Source: Acetobacteraceae bacterium (GTDB lineage: Bacteria > Pseudomonadota > Alphaproteobacteria > Acetobacterales > Acetobacteraceae). From it: a stretch of DNA of 64,000 nucleotides. Position 1 is the first letter of the stretch. The number at the start of each line of letters is the position of its first letter. Shown here in pieces: positions 60,669 through 64,000 of the stretch. The notes under the pieces were generated by a model that worked only from the letters and a program-made list of their open reading frames with translations, was not told the origin of the DNA and searched no databases. Location of the stretch: contig CP039459.1 in assembly GCA_004843165.1 (NCBI GenBank), forward strand, positions 1,208,501 through 1,272,500, written 5' to 3'. The translations under genes and the position numbers were made by a program.

Positions 60669-61559
60669 ATGTCCTCTTTAAAGGCGCTTAAACTTAAAAT
60701 TGCGGGTGTTAAATCTACCCGCAAAATTACGGAGGCAATGAGGCTGGTCGCAGCCTCCAAGCTTTATCGTGCGCAACAGAATATGGCTGGCGCACAGCCC
60801 TATGTTAAAAAAATGGCGGCTATGATGAGGGGAGGGGCATCTTCTTCTGTTGAAGAATTTGAACTTCCTTTATTCACAGGAGGGAAGGGGAATAAAATCC
60901 TCATTCTCGCCGTGACAGGTAATCGTGGTTTAGCTGGTGCTTATAATGCGAATATTGCACGCCATTTAAAAGCGGAAATTGCGAAGAACAAAGAAAATGG
61001 TCAGAAATCAGAGCTTTATTTGATTGGTAAAAAAGCCAATCAAATTTTAAAGACAGAATTTGGTCATTTAATTGTTCAGGCTACCGAAGCCGCTGAAACA
61101 TTGGACGAGCAAGAAAAGCAAGCTTCTGAGATTGCAGATTTTGTTGTTGAAAAAGTGAATTCTGGAGAATATTCCCGAATTCTCTTGGTTAATAACCATC
61201 TGGTGAATGCAATGTTACAGATTCCACAGGTGCTTTCTCTTGTGCCACCGCTCCCTTCTGAAAATGACGAGAGCGTTATTGAGGAATCTGATGGAGTCGA
61301 TGGCCAATTTGAGCCTTCACAGCAAGAGTGGCTAGAAGCTTTCTTACCTGTTAATCTGAAGGTTAGAATTTACCACGCTTTGCTTGCAAATATGGTCGGC
61401 GTTCAAAGTGCCCGTATGGTAGCCATGGATGGTGCTAGCCGTAATGCAAGTAAGATGATTGATTCACTTAGTCTGCAATATAACAGAATGCGTCAGAATA
61501 ATATTACAAGAGAACTTAGTGAAATTGTGGCCGGTGCCGCGGCTGTTGGGGATAAGTAG
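60669..61559 (+). CDS. atpG: ATP synthase F1 gamma subunit
   Basis: A 296-residue central-stalk subunit with the N-terminal helix RKITEAMRLVAASKL, TGNRGLAGAYNANI and the C-terminal helix SKMIDSLSLQYNRMRQNNIT. It rotates inside the alpha-beta hexamer. A Glu/Asp-rich loop near residues 197-215 (PSENDESVIEESDG) is slightly longer than usual. Confidence 0.97.
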   Translation: MSSLKALKLKIAGVKSTRKITEAMRLVAASKLYRAQQNMAGAQPYVKKMAAMMRGGASSSVEEFELPLFTGGKGNKILILAVTGNRGLAGAYNANIARHLKAEIAKNKENGQKSELYLIGKKANQILKTEFGHLIVQATEAAETLDEQEKQASEIADFVVEKVNSGEYSRILLVNNHLVNAMLQIPQVLSLVPPLPSENDESVIEESDGVDGQFEPSQQEWLEAFLPVNLKVRIYHALLANMVGVQSARMVAMDGASRNASKMIDSLSLQYNRMRQNNITRELSEIVAGAAAVGDK

Positions 61560-61639
61560 CTTTTATTACATCAGGGGATGACTGCGCCTCGCTTAATATT
61601 TAAGTTAAATGCCCGCCTAGTTTCAGGAGATAGAAATAA

Positions 61640-63123
<1,484 letters not shown>

Positions 63124-63124
<1 letters not shown>

Positions 63125-63537
63125 TGACAATACAGCTCGAACTGCTTTCACCTCATAAATCTTGGTGTCATGGGGAGTATGATATGGTTGTTGTGCCGGG
63201 ATCTGAAGGAGATCTCGGTGCCTTAGAGGGGCATGAAAAAACCAGCCTCTCTTTGAGAGCTGGGCTTGTCACCCTTTTTCAAGGGGGGGAAGCTGTTAAA
63301 AATATTTTTGTCGGTGCTGGATTTGCTCAGATCACACCTAAATCTGTCACTGTATTGGCTTCTGAAGTCAAAGAGGTGACAGAACTTTCTGTTGATGTTG
63401 CAAGACAAAAACTTGAGGCTGCTATGTCCGCCTTAACAAATGCAAGTGCCGTTAATCAGGCTGATTTGTTTAAACTTTCCCAAGAAATTCAAAAAGCTCA
63501 GGCAGAACTTCACGCTGCGAAAGAGATCATTAAGTAA
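63124..63537 (+). CDS. atpC: ATP synthase F1 epsilon subunit
   Basis: A 137-residue subunit with the beta-sandwich start IQLELLSPHK and GDLGALEGHEKTSLSL, then two C-terminal helices that can act as a brake on ATP hydrolysis. It ends the atp operon; Fo genes (atpB, E, F) are not in the window, as expected in alphaproteobacteria where they are separate. Confidence 0.95.
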
Positions 63538-63593
63538 CCTAAGAAGAGTTTATATTAGAGATTGCGATCTTAGTTTATAAGAGCTTTAGTTTG

Positions 63594-63623
63594 AAAAGGG
63601 AGGCATTATGCCTCCCTTTTTTT
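63594..63623. terminator. Bidirectional terminator after atpC
   Basis: AAAAGGGAGGCAT and ATGCCTCCCTTTT pair around a single T, with A and T runs on the outside, between the convergent atpC and the final gene. Confidence 0.9.
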
Positions 63624-63624
63624 G

Positions 63625-64000
63625 TTATTTAAGATATTTTAATGAATTTATAAAATGCTCAAAAAAATCTCGGATTTCGGCAAGGAAATGAACGGTTGCA
63701 GAGAAATTCAGGAGACCGTTGGGGTGGCACAGGCGCCATTCAGTATCTTCACCAAAGGTACCAAAAGAATGATATTTCTTTCCCACAGTCTTATTCTGTA
63801 AGGTGATTTTAATATCTGTAAATTTTAGCATTTCTTCTAAATGGAGAGTGATTTTTTCTATGAGCTGATTACTTAAGGGCTGATCATTGGATGTACCTAG
63901 TTGGCGATGCACCATTCTAAGATGAATTCTATCATCTTTTAAAATTTCAAGAAATAGCTGGTGCCCCTCAATGTGTGCCTTGTCGGGGGAGTAGTGCTCT
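63625..64000 (-). CDS. C-terminal part of an unrecognised protein, cut by the window edge
   Basis: The minus-strand frame is open from the window end to a TAA at 63625-63627. The visible 124 residues include DKAHIEGHQLFLEILKDDRI before an internal Met that might be taken for a start, and then a mixed helical segment rich in charged residues (NQLIEKITLHLEEMLKF, HFLAEIRDFFEHFINS). There is no ribosome binding site at that Met, so the gene continues upstream. Function is not recognised. Confidence 0.6.
   Translation of the reverse strand, partial: EHYSPDKAHIEGHQLFLEILKDDRIHLRMVHRQLGTSNDQPLSNQLIEKITLHLEEMLKFTDIKITLQNKTVGKKYHSFGTFGEDTEWRLCHPNGLLNFSATVHFLAEIRDFFEHFINSLKYLK

Overview
The window looks like chromosomal DNA of an AT-rich alphaproteobacterium, most likely an acetic acid bacterium (Acetobacteraceae), possibly of the insect-associated type. 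This is inferred from gene content, not from a marker gene. Supporting signs are the long alphaproteobacterial SerC beside SerA, the infA-maf-RNase G-like-yacG block, an atpHAGDC operon without the Fo genes, the tRNA-Trp/secE/nusG block, a Hint-domain secreted protein, and several large TonB-dependent receptors. No rRNA, CRISPR array, transposase or integrase was seen.

Layout. 1-4.9 kb: end of a monooxygenase-like gene, a ROK fructokinase, a HARE-HTH/HNH nuclease and the serine genes serC-serA. 5-12 kb: a TonB-like protein, an AlkA-type glycosylase, infA-maf-RNase-yacG, tRNA-Phe, a small HTH regulator, a DUF421 membrane protein and a CDP-diacylglycerol pyrophosphatase. 14-25.3 kb: a tandem family of TonB-dependent receptors with three complete copies (14349, 17372, 20476), one plug-only truncation (23336) and one scrambled remnant (24936-25279), interrupted by a Sel1-repeat gene. 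25.9-27.8 kb: two secreted DJ-1/PfpI proteins. 27.8-35.5 kb: an M20 peptidase, an MFS transporter, a lipoprotein, and thrB-thrC convergent with hom.

36.3-43.7 kb: a minus-strand group of secreted and outer-membrane products. It holds a Tat-type GH32 fructosidase next to two paralogous outer-membrane barrel proteins, a cluster of four DnaA-box-like sites, and a Hint-domain protein driven by a near-consensus promoter with a palindromic operator in its spacer. Upstream lies an unannotated 23-codon gene with a strong ribosome binding site and its own terminator. 43.7-48.9 kb: a stress-type island with an Old Yellow Enzyme, a cyanase homologue lacking all three catalytic residues, a rhodanese, two more DJ-1/PfpI paralogues that have lost the nucleophilic cysteine, and an MDR reductase related to the one at 12.9-13.9 kb. 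48.9-50.5 kb: two adjacent genes I do not recognise, followed by about 540 non-coding bases that end at tRNA-Thr.

51-64 kb returns to housekeeping: pqiABC lipid transport genes, fdhD with a nitrate-reductase-associated protein, nusG-secE, tRNA-Trp, tRNA-Gly, atpHAGDC and a gene running off the right edge. GH32 fructosidase, MFS and receptor genes together with the fructokinase would fit life on plant or insect-gut sugars. The strongest novelty candidates are the catalytically degenerate cyanase, the graded loss of active-site residues across the four DJ-1/PfpI paralogues, the DnaA-box cluster, the tiny gene at 43566-43637 and the decaying receptor array.
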